From: Muribaculaceae bacterium
GTDB lineage: Bacteria > Bacteroidota > Bacteroidia > Bacteroidales > Muribaculaceae
NCBI GenBank assembly: GCA_029058745.1
Contig: JAIDXM010000035.1
Span: 1-64,000 of the forward strand
DNA: 64,000 nt
Reading direction: 5' to 3'
Part shown: positions 25,599 through 34,570 of the stretch, one piece after another
Layout of the letters: each line of letters starts with the position of its first letter
Numbering within the stretch: the first letter of the stretch is position 1
Notes under the pieces: generated by a model
Told to the model about the DNA's origin: nothing
Database searches by the model: none
What the model saw: only the letters and a program-made list of their open reading frames with translations
Made by a program: the position numbers and the translations under genes

Positions 25599-26996
25599 TT
25601 AAAGTGTCTTAACAGCATTGATTTCTCCCTCATTTTCGGCTTCTTTCCTGTTGAGTACACGTCTGAAGACTATGAATAGCAACACTGACGCCACGAGCAA
25701 CGCTCCCGAGAAACTGTAATACACTCCGGTAGATTCCAGTTTGAGTGTCACAGCCATGAAAAGCAGGAACGGTATTCCTACCACAAGATAGCTCACCAGA
25801 GAAATCCACAGCAGAGGGCGCACTTCAGATGTGCCACGCAGGGCATTTACGTATGTCAGCTGAGTGGCGTCGCAGAATTGATAGAGAATCAGCGGGGGGA
25901 TGAGAAGGATTGCGGCGCGTGCCACATCTTCCTCTGGAGTGAAAAGATGCACGAGGTCTTTTGTGAAGAAGATGAACGCGAGAGAGGCGAGTACACACAG
26001 GATATAGTTGAGATGGAGGCCTGCTGATGTCGTGCGTCTTATTCCGGGATAGTCTCCGGTGCCCGTGTAGTTGGCCACCTTGATAGACGTGGCCCATCCG
26101 AAACTCATGTATGTCATGAATCCGAGTTGCGCGATAGTGTTGATTACCTGATATGCGGCGAGCTGCACTTTCCCGAACCATCCGCACACCACGGCCCCCA
26201 TGCTCCACAGGCCACATTCCACTCCGCTTTGTATCATTAGAGGATAGGATGTCTCCCACACCGTTTTTCGTCTCTTGGTGCCTGCGTGTTCAGACTTGAG
26301 CACGTTCCAGTAAACCCTGTAGCGTTTCCTTGCGGCAAAGACGGCCACTATGGCTATGGCTCCAAGTGTGCGGGATACGAGTGTGCTGAGTCCGGCTCCC
26401 GAGAGACCCATCTCGGGACATCCGAATTTCCCGAAAATCAGCAGATAGTTGCCAATGACATTGAGGCAATCCACCCCGAGTATAATCCACATCGGCGTGG
26501 CTGTGTCGGTGGTGCCGTTGGCGGTCTGCTGGAAGCAGTTGAACACGGCCATCGGAATCATCGTGAACAGGATAATGAGGAAGTATTCCCGTGCGAGAGG
26601 GAGTATGTCGGGGTCTTGTCCGAATTTGTCGAGGAAGAAGTATATCCCGCCCATGATGGCCGTGAATGCGGTTGCCATAATGACATTCACCTGAAGAGAG
26701 GCTCTCAGCGTCAGTCCTCCCTCATGATGGTCGCCTTTGCCGTAGAGGGCGCCGATTAGGGGAGTCACGCCACCCGCGAACCCCATCAGCATCACCACGG
26801 CGATAAGGAAGAGGCTGTTGACGAACGCGGCGGCCGCGAGCTCGTCAAGTCCGTATGCCCCAACCATCATTGTGTCGGCGAAACTCACCACGATTACCCC
26901 AATCTGAGTGACAAGCACGGGGAAGCCTATTTTCAGCAGACTCGCGTAAGATTGCAGATATGTTTCGGGTGTCAGTTTGCGTATGATGCCTTTCAT
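25599..26996 (-). CDS. MATE family efflux transporter
   Basis: 465 aa with about 12 hydrophobic helices in two similar halves. Family motifs include PVLVTQIGVIVVSFADTMMVG at the start of the first half, an FAGGVTPLIGALYGKGD loop, FQQTANGTTDTATPMW, and PLMIQSGVECGLWSMG at the start of the second half. It is expected to expel cationic drugs or metabolites using a Na+ or H+ gradient. It has its own promoter. The gene upstream on the opposite strand is a tolC-like gene, but there is no sign that they work together. Confidence 0.92.
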   Translation of the reverse strand: MKGIIRKLTPETYLQSYASLLKIGFPVLVTQIGVIVVSFADTMMVGAYGLDELAAAAFVNSLFLIAVVMLMGFAGGVTPLIGALYGKGDHHEGGLTLRASLQVNVIMATAFTAIMGGIYFFLDKFGQDPDILPLAREYFLIILFTMIPMAVFNCFQQTANGTTDTATPMWIILGVDCLNVIGNYLLIFGKFGCPEMGLSGAGLSTLVSRTLGAIAIVAVFAARKRYRVYWNVLKSEHAGTKRRKTVWETSYPLMIQSGVECGLWSMGAVVCGWFGKVQLAAYQVINTIAQLGFMTYMSFGWATSIKVANYTGTGDYPGIRRTTSAGLHLNYILCVLASLAFIFFTKDLVHLFTPEEDVARAAILLIPPLILYQFCDATQLTYVNALRGTSEVRPLLWISLVSYLVVGIPFLLFMAVTLKLESTGVYYSFSGALLVASVLLFIVFRRVLNRKEAENEGEINAVKTL

Positions 26997-27075
26997 AAGA
27001 ATATCCGGTTGTGTAAAATATTTTAGCAGAGATGTAACGTGATTATTATGGCCGCTTCTCTGTCATCTCGGCCTG

Positions 27076-27106
27076 CAAAGTTAGGCAATAATCCCGATGT
27101 GGCAAA
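27076..27106 (-). promoter_or_regulatory. Promoter of the MATE transporter gene
   Basis: TTTG (27103-27106), a 19-bp spacer and TAACTTTG (27076-27083) on the minus strand give a full consensus match about 70 nt before ATG 26996. Confidence 0.65.
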
Positions 27107-27341
27107 ATATTTGTCTTGTCCGGGCGGAGACTGACCCCGCAGAGTGAGGTAAGGGAATAAGTGGAGATAAAATTGTCCTATTTCACAGATTGGTGTTATT
27201 TGGCTCCAAAACACGCTTTCTGTTAAACAAAAAGGGCGTAATTTTGTAATGATTTTGAAGGGACTCCACATTGTGAGTGTGTTGTCACTGAAGAATCCAA
27301 TTTATTTCCACGGTTCCTTCCGGAACCACTACATCAGGTTT
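27107..27341. other. Intergenic region and leader of the TolC-like gene
   Basis: No gene is seen. It holds a -7-like box TAATTTTG (27239-27246) on the plus strand and, just upstream of the TolC ATG, a perfect hairpin GGTTCC-ttcc-GGAACC (27312-27327). The open frame from 27249 is only a 5' extension of the tolC-like gene. Confidence 0.55.
27239..27246 (+). promoter_or_regulatory. -7 box for the TolC/HlyD/ABC-2 exporter operon
   Basis: TAATTTTG fits TAnnTTTG. The -33 partner is poor (TTTC at 27217-27220, 18 bp away). Transcription would start about 90 nt before ATG 27342 and include the 27312-27327 hairpin. Confidence 0.4.
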
Positions 27342-28781
27342 ATGAAAAAATTCATATTGCTTTTGGCCCTTTCTTCCACAGCGGCGGTAGCGTCTTCGGC
27401 TGTGAGTCTTGACTCGTGCCGCAACATGGCCCTGCGTAACAACAAGACCATAAAGATGGCGGAAGAGAACCTGCAGGGGGCGAAATACTATAAGGACGCG
27501 GCTAAAGCCGCCTATCTGCCTGGAGTGGATTTCACCGGCACATATATGTATAACCAGCATGAGATACGTCTGCTCGGCGAGGATGCGAAGCTTCCTACTA
27601 TGAGTTTCGACCCGGCCACCCAGAGCTATAATTACAACATACTCAAAGGCCCTACCGGAGAGCCTATAAAGGATCCTGCCACAGGAAGCTACATTCCCAC
27701 GGAGGTTGCGGTGATTCCCAAAGAGGCTATGAGTTATGATGTGCATAATGTGTTCGCCGGGGCTGTCACCTTGACGCAGCCGGTGTTTATGGGAGGCCAG
27801 ATTAAGGCTCTAAATGAGATAGCCGGTTATGGCGAGCAACTCGCCAAGGCTATGCGCAACAGCCTGTCACAGAATGTGGTGTATGCGGTCGATGAGGCCT
27901 ATTGGCTCGTGGTGTCGTTGCGTGAGAAGAAAGTTCTGGCCGAGAGTTTCGTCAATCTTGTGGATACGTTGCGTTATGATGTGCAGTGTATGCTCGACGA
28001 GGGTGTGGCCACGCGCAGCGACCTCCTTACGGTGGAGGTGAAGCTCAACGAGGCTAAAATAACGCTCACGAAAGTTGACAACGGGCTGACTCTCTCTCGC
28101 ATGGCCCTCGCACAGCTGTGCGGACTCCCGGTAAGCACACGTATGGAGCTTGAGGATGAACAGCTGAAGACAGCTTCCTCCGCCATTCCTGACACTGACT
28201 ATAACCTCAACGACGTATATGGGCGCCGTCAGGATCTTGAGGTGATTCGCCAAGGCATCAACATGCTTAAAGGGCGTGAGAAGCTTGCCTTGGGGGAGAT
28301 GCTTCCCAAGATAGCGCTTGTCGGGGCTTATTCCTTCTCAAACCCGAATGTGATAGACGGATTCGAGAAACGCTTCGGCGGCGGATTCTCAGTGGGAGCC
28401 ATGGTGACAGTGCCGATATGGCATTGGGGCGGCGACTATAAGCGTTACAAGGCGGCTAAGGCGCAGACCAATGCGCAGAGGCTGCTACTGGAAGACACTG
28501 AGGAAAAGGTGAGCCTGCAGGTGAGTCAGGCGCAGTTCAGCTTCGACGAGGCTAAAAAGACCTACGACATGACTGTGACGAATCTCGCCAAGGCTGATGA
28601 GAATATGCGTCAGGCCGAACTCGGATTCAAAGAGGGAGTGCTTACCACAAACGATGTGATTGGAGCGCAGACTGCGTGGCTTCAGGCTCATTCCGAGAAG
28701 ATTGACGCCGAGATAGGAATCAGACTCTGTCAGACATATCTGAAGAAAGTGCTTGGCAACCTTGTTGTCGGGAATTCATGA
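27342..28781 (+). CDS. TolC-family outer membrane efflux protein
   Basis: 479 aa from ATG 27342 (MKKFILLLALSS, signal peptide of about 20 residues ending near ASS-A). The longer frame from 27249 adds a leader with no signal character. The protein has the repeated outer membrane efflux pattern: a first half with DSCRNMALRNNKTIKMAEENL, a second half with QDLEVIRQGINMLKGREKLA, and an alpha-helical barrel segment with many Ala/Gln near 400-450. It forms the trimeric outer-membrane channel. It is first gene of the exporter operon (membrane fusion protein and two permeases follow). Confidence 0.9.
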   Translation: MKKFILLLALSSTAAVASSAVSLDSCRNMALRNNKTIKMAEENLQGAKYYKDAAKAAYLPGVDFTGTYMYNQHEIRLLGEDAKLPTMSFDPATQSYNYNILKGPTGEPIKDPATGSYIPTEVAVIPKEAMSYDVHNVFAGAVTLTQPVFMGGQIKALNEIAGYGEQLAKAMRNSLSQNVVYAVDEAYWLVVSLREKKVLAESFVNLVDTLRYDVQCMLDEGVATRSDLLTVEVKLNEAKITLTKVDNGLTLSRMALAQLCGLPVSTRMELEDEQLKTASSAIPDTDYNLNDVYGRRQDLEVIRQGINMLKGREKLALGEMLPKIALVGAYSFSNPNVIDGFEKRFGGGFSVGAMVTVPIWHWGGDYKRYKAAKAQTNAQRLLLEDTEEKVSLQVSQAQFSFDEAKKTYDMTVTNLAKADENMRQAELGFKEGVLTTNDVIGAQTAWLQAHSEKIDAEIGIRLCQTYLKKVLGNLVVGNS

Positions 28782-28878
28782 CGCGCAAGAGGACTTTTGT
28801 CTGATTTGCGATGTCTTATGTTGACATTACGTGAAAAACGTGTGACATATCTAATATTGAAAATAAAAAACCACACAT

Positions 28879-29925
28879 ATGGCTACAAATGAAAGCGACA
28901 TTAAGCAACCGGCTCCGGAGGTGCATGCGGTTGCGGATCCGGCGGAGGTGACCAAGAAAGACCGGATGTTGATTCTAACAATCATTATTATTCTTGTTAT
29001 ACTCGCGGCCCTCGCGATTTTCGGTTTCCTGTGCATAAAGCCGGGGCCGGACACGGTGCAGGGGCAGGCAGACGCTACCGAACTCAGGATTTCCGGCAAG
29101 TTGCCGGGGCGTGTGGCCCAGATTTTTGTAGAGGAGGGTCAGCATGTCAAGGCAGGGGATACGCTTGTCAGGATTCATTCCACACTTGTTGACGCGCGTC
29201 TTGACCAGGCCGAAGCCATGGAGAATGTCGCGAGTGCCACAAACCGTAAGGTTGACGCGGGCACCCGCAGCCAGATTATCTCCGGGGCTCATGACATATT
29301 GTTGCAGGCACAGGCCGCGTCGGGTATCGCCAAGAAGACATATCAGCGAATGCAGAACCTTTTTGAGAAGGGAGTGGTGAGCGAGCAGAAACGAGACGAG
29401 GCTAAGGCGGCCTATGACGCTGCGGTGGCAGGAGAGTCGGCGGCCAGGAGCCAGTATGAGTTGGCCAAGGCCGGAGCGCAGAAAGAGGACAAGCAGGCTG
29501 CGGAGGCTATGGTGAATGTGGCAAAGGGGAGTGTGAAAGAGGTGAACGCTCTCCTGGAAGACCAGTATCTGACGGCTCCCTGCGACGGAGAGATTACCGT
29601 GATATATCCACATGTGTCGGAACTCGTGGCTACAGGCGCTCCGATAATGTCATTGCAGAAGGATGACCATTGGGTGGTTTTCAATGTAAGGGAGACACTC
29701 CTGAAGGATATAAAGACCGGCAGCGTGATTAAGGTCAGGATTCCGGCTCTTGACAAAGAAGAGGATGTGAAGGTTTTCTATATCAAAGATCTCGGCACAT
29801 ATGCCAACTGGCAGGCCACTAAATCTACCGGCGACTATGATGCCCGCACGTTCCAGATTAAGGCCCGTCCTGAGAAGCCTATAGAGAATCTGCGTCCCGG
29901 AATGTCGGTTATTCTCGTGCAGTGA
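28879..29925 (+). CDS. HlyD-family membrane fusion protein
   Basis: 348 aa. It has a short cytoplasmic N terminus, one membrane helix at about 29-51, then a lipoyl-like barrel half (ATELRISGKLPGRVAQIFVEEG), a long coiled-coil hairpin at about 105-210 rich in Ala, Lys and Glu, and the second lipoyl half with LTAPCDGEITVIYP. It links the inner-membrane permease to the TolC channel. It follows the TolC-like gene after 97 bp and precedes the ABC-2 permease genes. Confidence 0.9.
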   Translation: MATNESDIKQPAPEVHAVADPAEVTKKDRMLILTIIIILVILAALAIFGFLCIKPGPDTVQGQADATELRISGKLPGRVAQIFVEEGQHVKAGDTLVRIHSTLVDARLDQAEAMENVASATNRKVDAGTRSQIISGAHDILLQAQAASGIAKKTYQRMQNLFEKGVVSEQKRDEAKAAYDAAVAGESAARSQYELAKAGAQKEDKQAAEAMVNVAKGSVKEVNALLEDQYLTAPCDGEITVIYPHVSELVATGAPIMSLQKDDHWVVFNVRETLLKDIKTGSVIKVRIPALDKEEDVKVFYIKDLGTYANWQATKSTGDYDARTFQIKARPEKPIENLRPGMSVILVQ

Positions 29926-29963
29926 AGGAATGTAAGGAAAAACCGTATAAACAGATTATACCA

Positions 29964-31130
29964 ATGAAGCCGACAGGATTCAAAGCCATATTTGTCAGGA
30001 GTGTGCTCCAGCTTGTGAGGCGTCCCATTTATTGGGTGGGATTCTTCGTGTTGCCGCTGTTCACATTCTTGCTTCTCTCCAATCTGATGGAGAATGAGCT
30101 GCCTTATCATGTGCCTGCGGCGATAGTCGATAAGGACGGCTCGTCGTTGTCGAGGTCTGTGACGCAGAATCTCGCCGGGATGCAGCTCGTGGATCTCAAG
30201 GAGAGCTGCAACAGTTTCACGGAAGCCCGTCATCTAATGCAGGAAGGGAAGGTTTTCGGATATTTCCTGATTCCGGAGAATTTCCAGCAAGACCTCCTTT
30301 CCGGACGCAAGCCGGTTATCACGTTCTATACCAACATGACCTATTATGTGCCGGCGTCGCTGCTGCTCAAGACGTTCAAGACCACCGCCATGTACACCAA
30401 GGCAGGAGTGGCCATGAATGTACTTGAATCGGTGGGCGCGTCGCCGGGTCAGGTGACGTCGTTGCTTCTTCCGGTCAATATCCAGTCGAGGGCGATCCAC
30501 AATCCCGGCCTGAGTTATGCAGTGTATCTTTGCAACTCGTTCATACCATGCGTGCTGCAATTGATGATATTGCTTATGACATGTTTCAGTCTCGGACAGG
30601 AGATAAAATACGGCACCTCCGGACGGCTTCTCGCCATGGCCGACGGCTCTATCGTGAAGGCGCTTGCCGCCAAGCTCCTGCCTCAGACAATAGTATGGAT
30701 TGTTATGGCATTGTTCATGGAGTCGTGGCTTTACGGCATCAACGGCTATCCTATGCATGGCTCCTGGTTCTGGATGACGCTTTCGGAGGTGATGTATGTC
30801 TTCGCATGCCAGGGGATGGCGCTGTTCATATTCGGGGCTCTTCCCAATCTGAGACTTTCGCTATCGGTGTCGGCCCTGTTGGGGATATTGTCGTTCTCGA
30901 TAGCCGCATTCTCGTTCCCTGTGGAGAGTATGTATCCTGCGATGGGCGTGTTCAGCTGGATTGTGCCCATACGCTATAACTTCCTCATATATATCGACCA
31001 GGCCCTTAACGGCATACATATCTATTATTCAAGGGTATGGTTTGTGGCGTATATCGTGTTTATGCTGCTTCCTCTCACCCTCCTATGGAGATTGAGGAAA
31101 TATATGTCAAAGCCGGTATATTGCCAATGA
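29964..31130 (+). CDS. ABC-2 type permease (YhhJ/YbhR-like), first of two
   Basis: 388 aa from ATG 29964. A GTG at 29922 overlapping the previous stop by 4 bp is an alternative start. One membrane helix near the N terminus (about 23-42), a large periplasmic domain of about 150 residues, then five helices in the C-terminal half give the classical ABC2_membrane_3 layout. The family exports drugs or lipids with a separate ATPase. No ATPase gene is present in this operon. The neighbours are HlyD upstream and a second permease 33 bp downstream. Confidence 0.85.
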   Translation: MKPTGFKAIFVRSVLQLVRRPIYWVGFFVLPLFTFLLLSNLMENELPYHVPAAIVDKDGSSLSRSVTQNLAGMQLVDLKESCNSFTEARHLMQEGKVFGYFLIPENFQQDLLSGRKPVITFYTNMTYYVPASLLLKTFKTTAMYTKAGVAMNVLESVGASPGQVTSLLLPVNIQSRAIHNPGLSYAVYLCNSFIPCVLQLMILLMTCFSLGQEIKYGTSGRLLAMADGSIVKALAAKLLPQTIVWIVMALFMESWLYGINGYPMHGSWFWMTLSEVMYVFACQGMALFIFGALPNLRLSLSVSALLGILSFSIAAFSFPVESMYPAMGVFSWIVPIRYNFLIYIDQALNGIHIYYSRVWFVAYIVFMLLPLTLLWRLRKYMSKPVYCQ

Positions 31131-31163
31131 GGATGACGAAATGATTTAGAAAGGAGACACACT

Positions 31164-32387
31164 ATGTGGAAAAGTATAAAGAAATATGTAGGCCAGCTTT
31201 TCGATGTCTATTGCCGTGAGTTCAAGATAGTGCTTCACGATGAAGGCATCATGTTGTTTTTCCTATTCCTCCCGCTCGCTTATCCGATAATATATTCTTT
31301 GATATATAACCCTGAGGTTGTGAGAGACGTGAGGATGGTGGTGGTGGACCATGACAGGAGCGCGAAGAGCCGTGAGCTTGTAAGGAGCATCGATGCCACG
31401 GAAGAGGCGTGGGTGACAGGATATGCCGCCGATATCCTTGAGGCGCGACGAGCCGTGGATTCACATGAGGCATATGGCATACTTGAGATTCCGGAAGGTT
31501 TCGGAAGGAAACTTGGCAATGGCGAACAGGCCAATGCCGTGATGTATTGCGAGGCGAGTCTCCTGTTGCGCTATCGAGGTTTCCTGATGGCCACCACCAA
31601 TGTCATGTCGGCCATGGGAGGGGAATTGATGTCTGAGAGAATCAATGAGGTGGCCCCGCTTGCAGGGACTGTGGTTGACGGCGACCTCATGCCTATAGAG
31701 AGCGTGGCGATGGGCAACATAGAGAGCGGCTTTGATTCGTTTATCATGCCCGGAGTCCTTATCCTGATTCTCCACCAATGCATCATCCTTGCCATGGGGA
31801 TGTCGGGTGGTGCCAAGCGGGAGTATCCCGAAAAGGCAGGCCTGATGTCAGGGAAGGTTAGAAACGGTGTTGTCGCCACCATGCTTGGCGAGATGCTGTG
31901 CTATATCACAATCCTATTTATCCCTATGGTGTTTTTAGTGCATTATGTGCCGCTGATATTCTCGTTCCCGATGGAGAACCATATCATAGACATCCTTGCG
32001 TTTCTGCTTCCGATGGTTTTGGCATGTTTCGGACTCGGATTCTGTTTCCAGGGACTTGTAAGGGAGAGAGAGACGGTGTTCGTGATATGGGTGGTGACAT
32101 CGGTCATGTTCCTGTTCCTTTCCGGCCTCACGTGGCCACGCTATGCCATGTCGGCATTCTGGTATTGGCTTGGCAGTCTTGTCCCCGCCACATGGGGAGT
32201 GGAAGGTTTTATCCGCATGAACACCAATGGAGCCACAATATCGCAAGTGAGCGGCGACTACACGGCGCTGTGGATTCTTGCCGGTGTTTATATGGTGGGT
32301 GGCTATTGTGTGCAGCGTTGGGTGGTGCGTCCCTCCCTTGTAAAAGGCTACGATGCCTACGCCTCCGTCCGCGCCCGCTCTTTCTGA
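31164..32387 (+). CDS. ABC-2 type permease, second of two
   Basis: 407 aa with the same architecture as the preceding permease: N-terminal helix (IMLFFLFLPLAYPIIYSLIY), a periplasmic domain, and C-terminal helices including a conserved GLGFCFQGLVRERETVFVIW stretch and a SGLTWP loop typical of ABC2_membrane_3. The two are paralogues and probably form a heterodimer. The gene ends 9 bp before a 62-bp perfect palindrome. No nucleotide-binding subunit follows. Confidence 0.85.
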   Translation: MWKSIKKYVGQLFDVYCREFKIVLHDEGIMLFFLFLPLAYPIIYSLIYNPEVVRDVRMVVVDHDRSAKSRELVRSIDATEEAWVTGYAADILEARRAVDSHEAYGILEIPEGFGRKLGNGEQANAVMYCEASLLLRYRGFLMATTNVMSAMGGELMSERINEVAPLAGTVVDGDLMPIESVAMGNIESGFDSFIMPGVLILILHQCIILAMGMSGGAKREYPEKAGLMSGKVRNGVVATMLGEMLCYITILFIPMVFLVHYVPLIFSFPMENHIIDILAFLLPMVLACFGLGFCFQGLVRERETVFVIWVVTSVMFLFLSGLTWPRYAMSAFWYWLGSLVPATWGVEGFIRMNTNGATISQVSGDYTALWILAGVYMVGGYCVQRWVVRPSLVKGYDAYASVRARSF

Positions 32388-32395
32388 TATATCGG

Positions 32396-32457
32396 CGAAC
32401 CAAGCACATGGGAGGGGGCATCAGAATTCTGATGCCCCCTCCCATGTGCTTGGTTCG
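32396..32457. repeat. 62-bp perfect palindrome between convergent genes
   Basis: Two 31-base arms are exactly complementary with no spacer (centre AATT at 32425-32428). It lies between the stop of the ABC-2 permease gene (32387) and that of slyD (32472). The arms are GC-rich in the middle, and neither side has a clear U-run. It may act as a two-way transcription stop, but perfect palindromes of this length are usually unstable during replication. Confidence 0.95.
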
Positions 32458-32471
32458 TGCTTCGGAATTGA

Positions 32472-33053
32472 TTAGTGGCAGGAGCCGCAGGAGCCTCCAC
32501 CGCATCCGGTGGCGCAGTCTCCCTCAGACCCGCAGTCGCATCCACCACCGCAACCGCCGCCACAACCTTTTGATGGCTGAAGTTCTTCGGGAGTTGCGTC
32601 GCGCACCTCTTCCACTTTCCCTTCATATCGCACGGTGAGACCGGCGAAGGGATGGTTGAAATCCATTTTGATTTTGTCACCAACCTCAGTCACCACGCCC
32701 TGCACGCGATAGCCTTCAGCTGTCATCATGGGTAGTATGGCGCCTTCCTTCACCTCTTCGGCAAGTTCGCCGTCGCGCATGAAAATCTCACGGTCGAGAG
32801 TGAGGAGGTATTCATCGTTGCGGTCGCCGAAAGCGGCAGCCGGAGGCAGAGTCACCTCAAATTTGTCGCCTTTGGCAAGGTCTTTCATAGCTGCGGCCAG
32901 TCCCGGCACGATTTCATGGCTTACGCCATATACCATCACGTCGGGAGCGTTGGCCGGAGCCTCGAAAAGGAGCGAGCCGTCGGCGTCGTTATATAGTTTG
33001 TAGGAGTATGCCACGAACTTGCCGGGGCCTACGGTTTCTTTTGCTGTTTCCAT
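32472..33053 (-). CDS. slyD: SlyD-like FKBP peptidyl-prolyl isomerase
   Basis: 193 aa. It starts in SlyD style (KFVAYSYKLYNDADGSLLFEAP), then FEVTLPPAAAFGDRNDE with the insert-in-flap domain at about 75-130, then MDFNHPFAGLTVRYEGKVEEVRDAT closing the FKBP fold. The C terminus (about 163-193) is a Gly/Cys tail with a final CH, at least 9 Cys plus one His, as in nickel-binding SlyD. It probably acts as a cytoplasmic folding helper and metal store. The promoter is not clear. Confidence 0.93.
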   Translation of the reverse strand: METAKETVGPGKFVAYSYKLYNDADGSLLFEAPANAPDVMVYGVSHEIVPGLAAAMKDLAKGDKFEVTLPPAAAFGDRNDEYLLTLDREIFMRDGELAEEVKEGAILPMMTAEGYRVQGVVTEVGDKIKMDFNHPFAGLTVRYEGKVEEVRDATPEELQPSKGCGGGCGGGCDCGSEGDCATGCGGGSCGSCH

Positions 33054-33094
33054 ATATATTTGTTAAAAGATTGTTGTTCTTGAAAAATAAGAGA

Positions 33095-33895
33095 CTATTC
33101 GGCGGGTATTTCGTCGAGAGTCTCGGGATGTTTCCTGATATATTCCGACTGAGGAACCTCCACGTTGAAGTAGAATCCCTTCGCCACTTTGTCGCGCAGC
33201 CGTTTCTGAGTTTCCGGTTCGGGCGCCACGGTGAGGTAATCTACACCAGGGTCGAGGAATTGCGCGTCGGTGGCCTCATATCCGAGGAGCTGTACCATGT
33301 CGTATTCATGCATTGGATATATAACATACCACGCATTTTCCGCATCTTCTCCGGTTCCGGTGCTTTTGATGGCTCCGAGAAGGTGTTCGAGACGGTATTC
33401 CCATATTTTTGCGCTCATATCCTTCCTTTTCTCCTTGAGCACATGCACGAGAAACGACATCTGGCGGAGGTCGAACGGATTGTCGCGCAAAGAGAGTTCG
33501 GCATATTTCCTGATAGTGTCGATTTCCTCCTTGGTGTGGGAAGCCTTCAGCCTCAATTCGTCGGTAACGCCGGAATATGGAGACACCCGGTAGGGGTCAT
33601 AATCCTCCTGGAACATGTAGCCGAGATAGAAATTGCGGTATTCCTCATTAGTCATCGTGGTGTCGTTGCGGGTGTATTTCGCCATCAGTTTCGGGAAATA
33701 GAATCTGCTTGAAGGATCGAGAGTCTCTTTCCTGATTTTCTCAAGGTCAGGTTTCTCAACAGTAATTTTCCTCTTGCTCGCGGCGTCTGCGGAAGGGGCC
33801 GCAGTCTGCGCGTCCATCGGCAGCGCGATGATAGTCATGGCAGCCATCGCTATGGATGCCATTCCGCTTAATATTTTAGATAACATTCCTGTCAT
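33095..33895 (-). CDS. Exported protein of the DUF4919 type
   Basis: 266 aa with a signal peptide of about 29 residues ending near DAQ. The mature part is helical and charged, with conserved-looking stretches YFPKLMAKYTRNDTTMTNEE and NFYLGYMFQEDYDPY, then a region with HVLKEKRKDM. I place it in DUF4919 from memory of such sequences. No catalytic motif is visible and the role is unknown. It lies 17 bp after an unknown membrane protein gene and is likely co-transcribed with it. Confidence 0.65.
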   Translation of the reverse strand: MTGMLSKILSGMASIAMAAMTIIALPMDAQTAAPSADAASKRKITVEKPDLEKIRKETLDPSSRFYFPKLMAKYTRNDTTMTNEEYRNFYLGYMFQEDYDPYRVSPYSGVTDELRLKASHTKEEIDTIRKYAELSLRDNPFDLRQMSFLVHVLKEKRKDMSAKIWEYRLEHLLGAIKSTGTGEDAENAWYVIYPMHEYDMVQLLGYEATDAQFLDPGVDYLTVAPEPETQKRLRDKVAKGFYFNVEVPQSEYIRKHPETLDEIPAE

Positions 33896-33911
33896 AGGTA
33901 GAATGGTTGTT

Positions 33912-34448
33912 TCAAATGTTGTTTATGGCAATCAGCAATACGAGCACGACTCCAAGCTGCATCACTGTTATGGCCGTAGGGAACCCTTTGGCGAGGAGAT
34001 ACTTGAAGAAGTTTCCGGAACCTATCCCCACCGGACGGCCTTGAGGAGTGTTGGTGTATATCAGGAATCCGAAGAAAGTCCCGGCGGCTGTCGCCACCAC
34101 CATTATCGCGTATAGCATCGACACATGAGAGGCGAAAGAGAAGCCGAGTAGCCCTATGGCCATTCCGGCGATAGCTCCGGTCATGATGTATCCCATTCCT
34201 CTTGATGCCCTTCTGAGCGGCACGGGCTGGAGCATTGTCGCTGTGGCCACGACTATTGTCATGCATAGCCAGCATATCAGTATCGTGGTGTTGACCGGCA
34301 GGAGAGGGTATCCGCTGCTGTCGGAAGCGAACCCGATAACGGCGAGTCCTACGAAAGCCGCCACCGGAGCAAGTGATAGATGCCTGGGAAGCAGCGCGAG
34401 GGCTGCCGCGAAAGACAGGCATGAAAATGTTATGGCCAATACTGTCAT
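33912..34448 (-). CDS. Small multi-pass membrane protein of unknown function
   Basis: 178 aa with five or six hydrophobic helices and short loops: AITFSCLSFAAALALLP at the start, an RRASRGMGYIMTGAIAG segment in the middle and a last helix VLVLLIAINNI. There is no signature I recognise. It precedes the DUF4919-type gene with a 16-bp gap. The 120 bp upstream contain no clear promoter. Confidence 0.65.
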   Translation of the reverse strand: MTVLAITFSCLSFAAALALLPRHLSLAPVAAFVGLAVIGFASDSSGYPLLPVNTTILICWLCMTIVVATATMLQPVPLRRASRGMGYIMTGAIAGMAIGLLGFSFASHVSMLYAIMVVATAAGTFFGFLIYTNTPQGRPVGIGSGNFFKYLLAKGFPTAITVMQLGVVLVLLIAINNI

Positions 34449-34570
34449 ACTGATATATATTTTAGCGCGTCACACTTCATTTTAATCCGGGACAGGAGGT
34501 GGTGTCCGGTCTCCATATATAAAAACGCTTGAAGATGGAAAAATATTGGCTGAGGCATCCCCTCCGGAGG

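Noticed and set aside
23700..25600. parS site near parAB
   Set aside because: I looked for a TGTTTCACGTGAAACA-like palindrome around the genes and found none. CACGTG at 17810 lacks the flanking arms.
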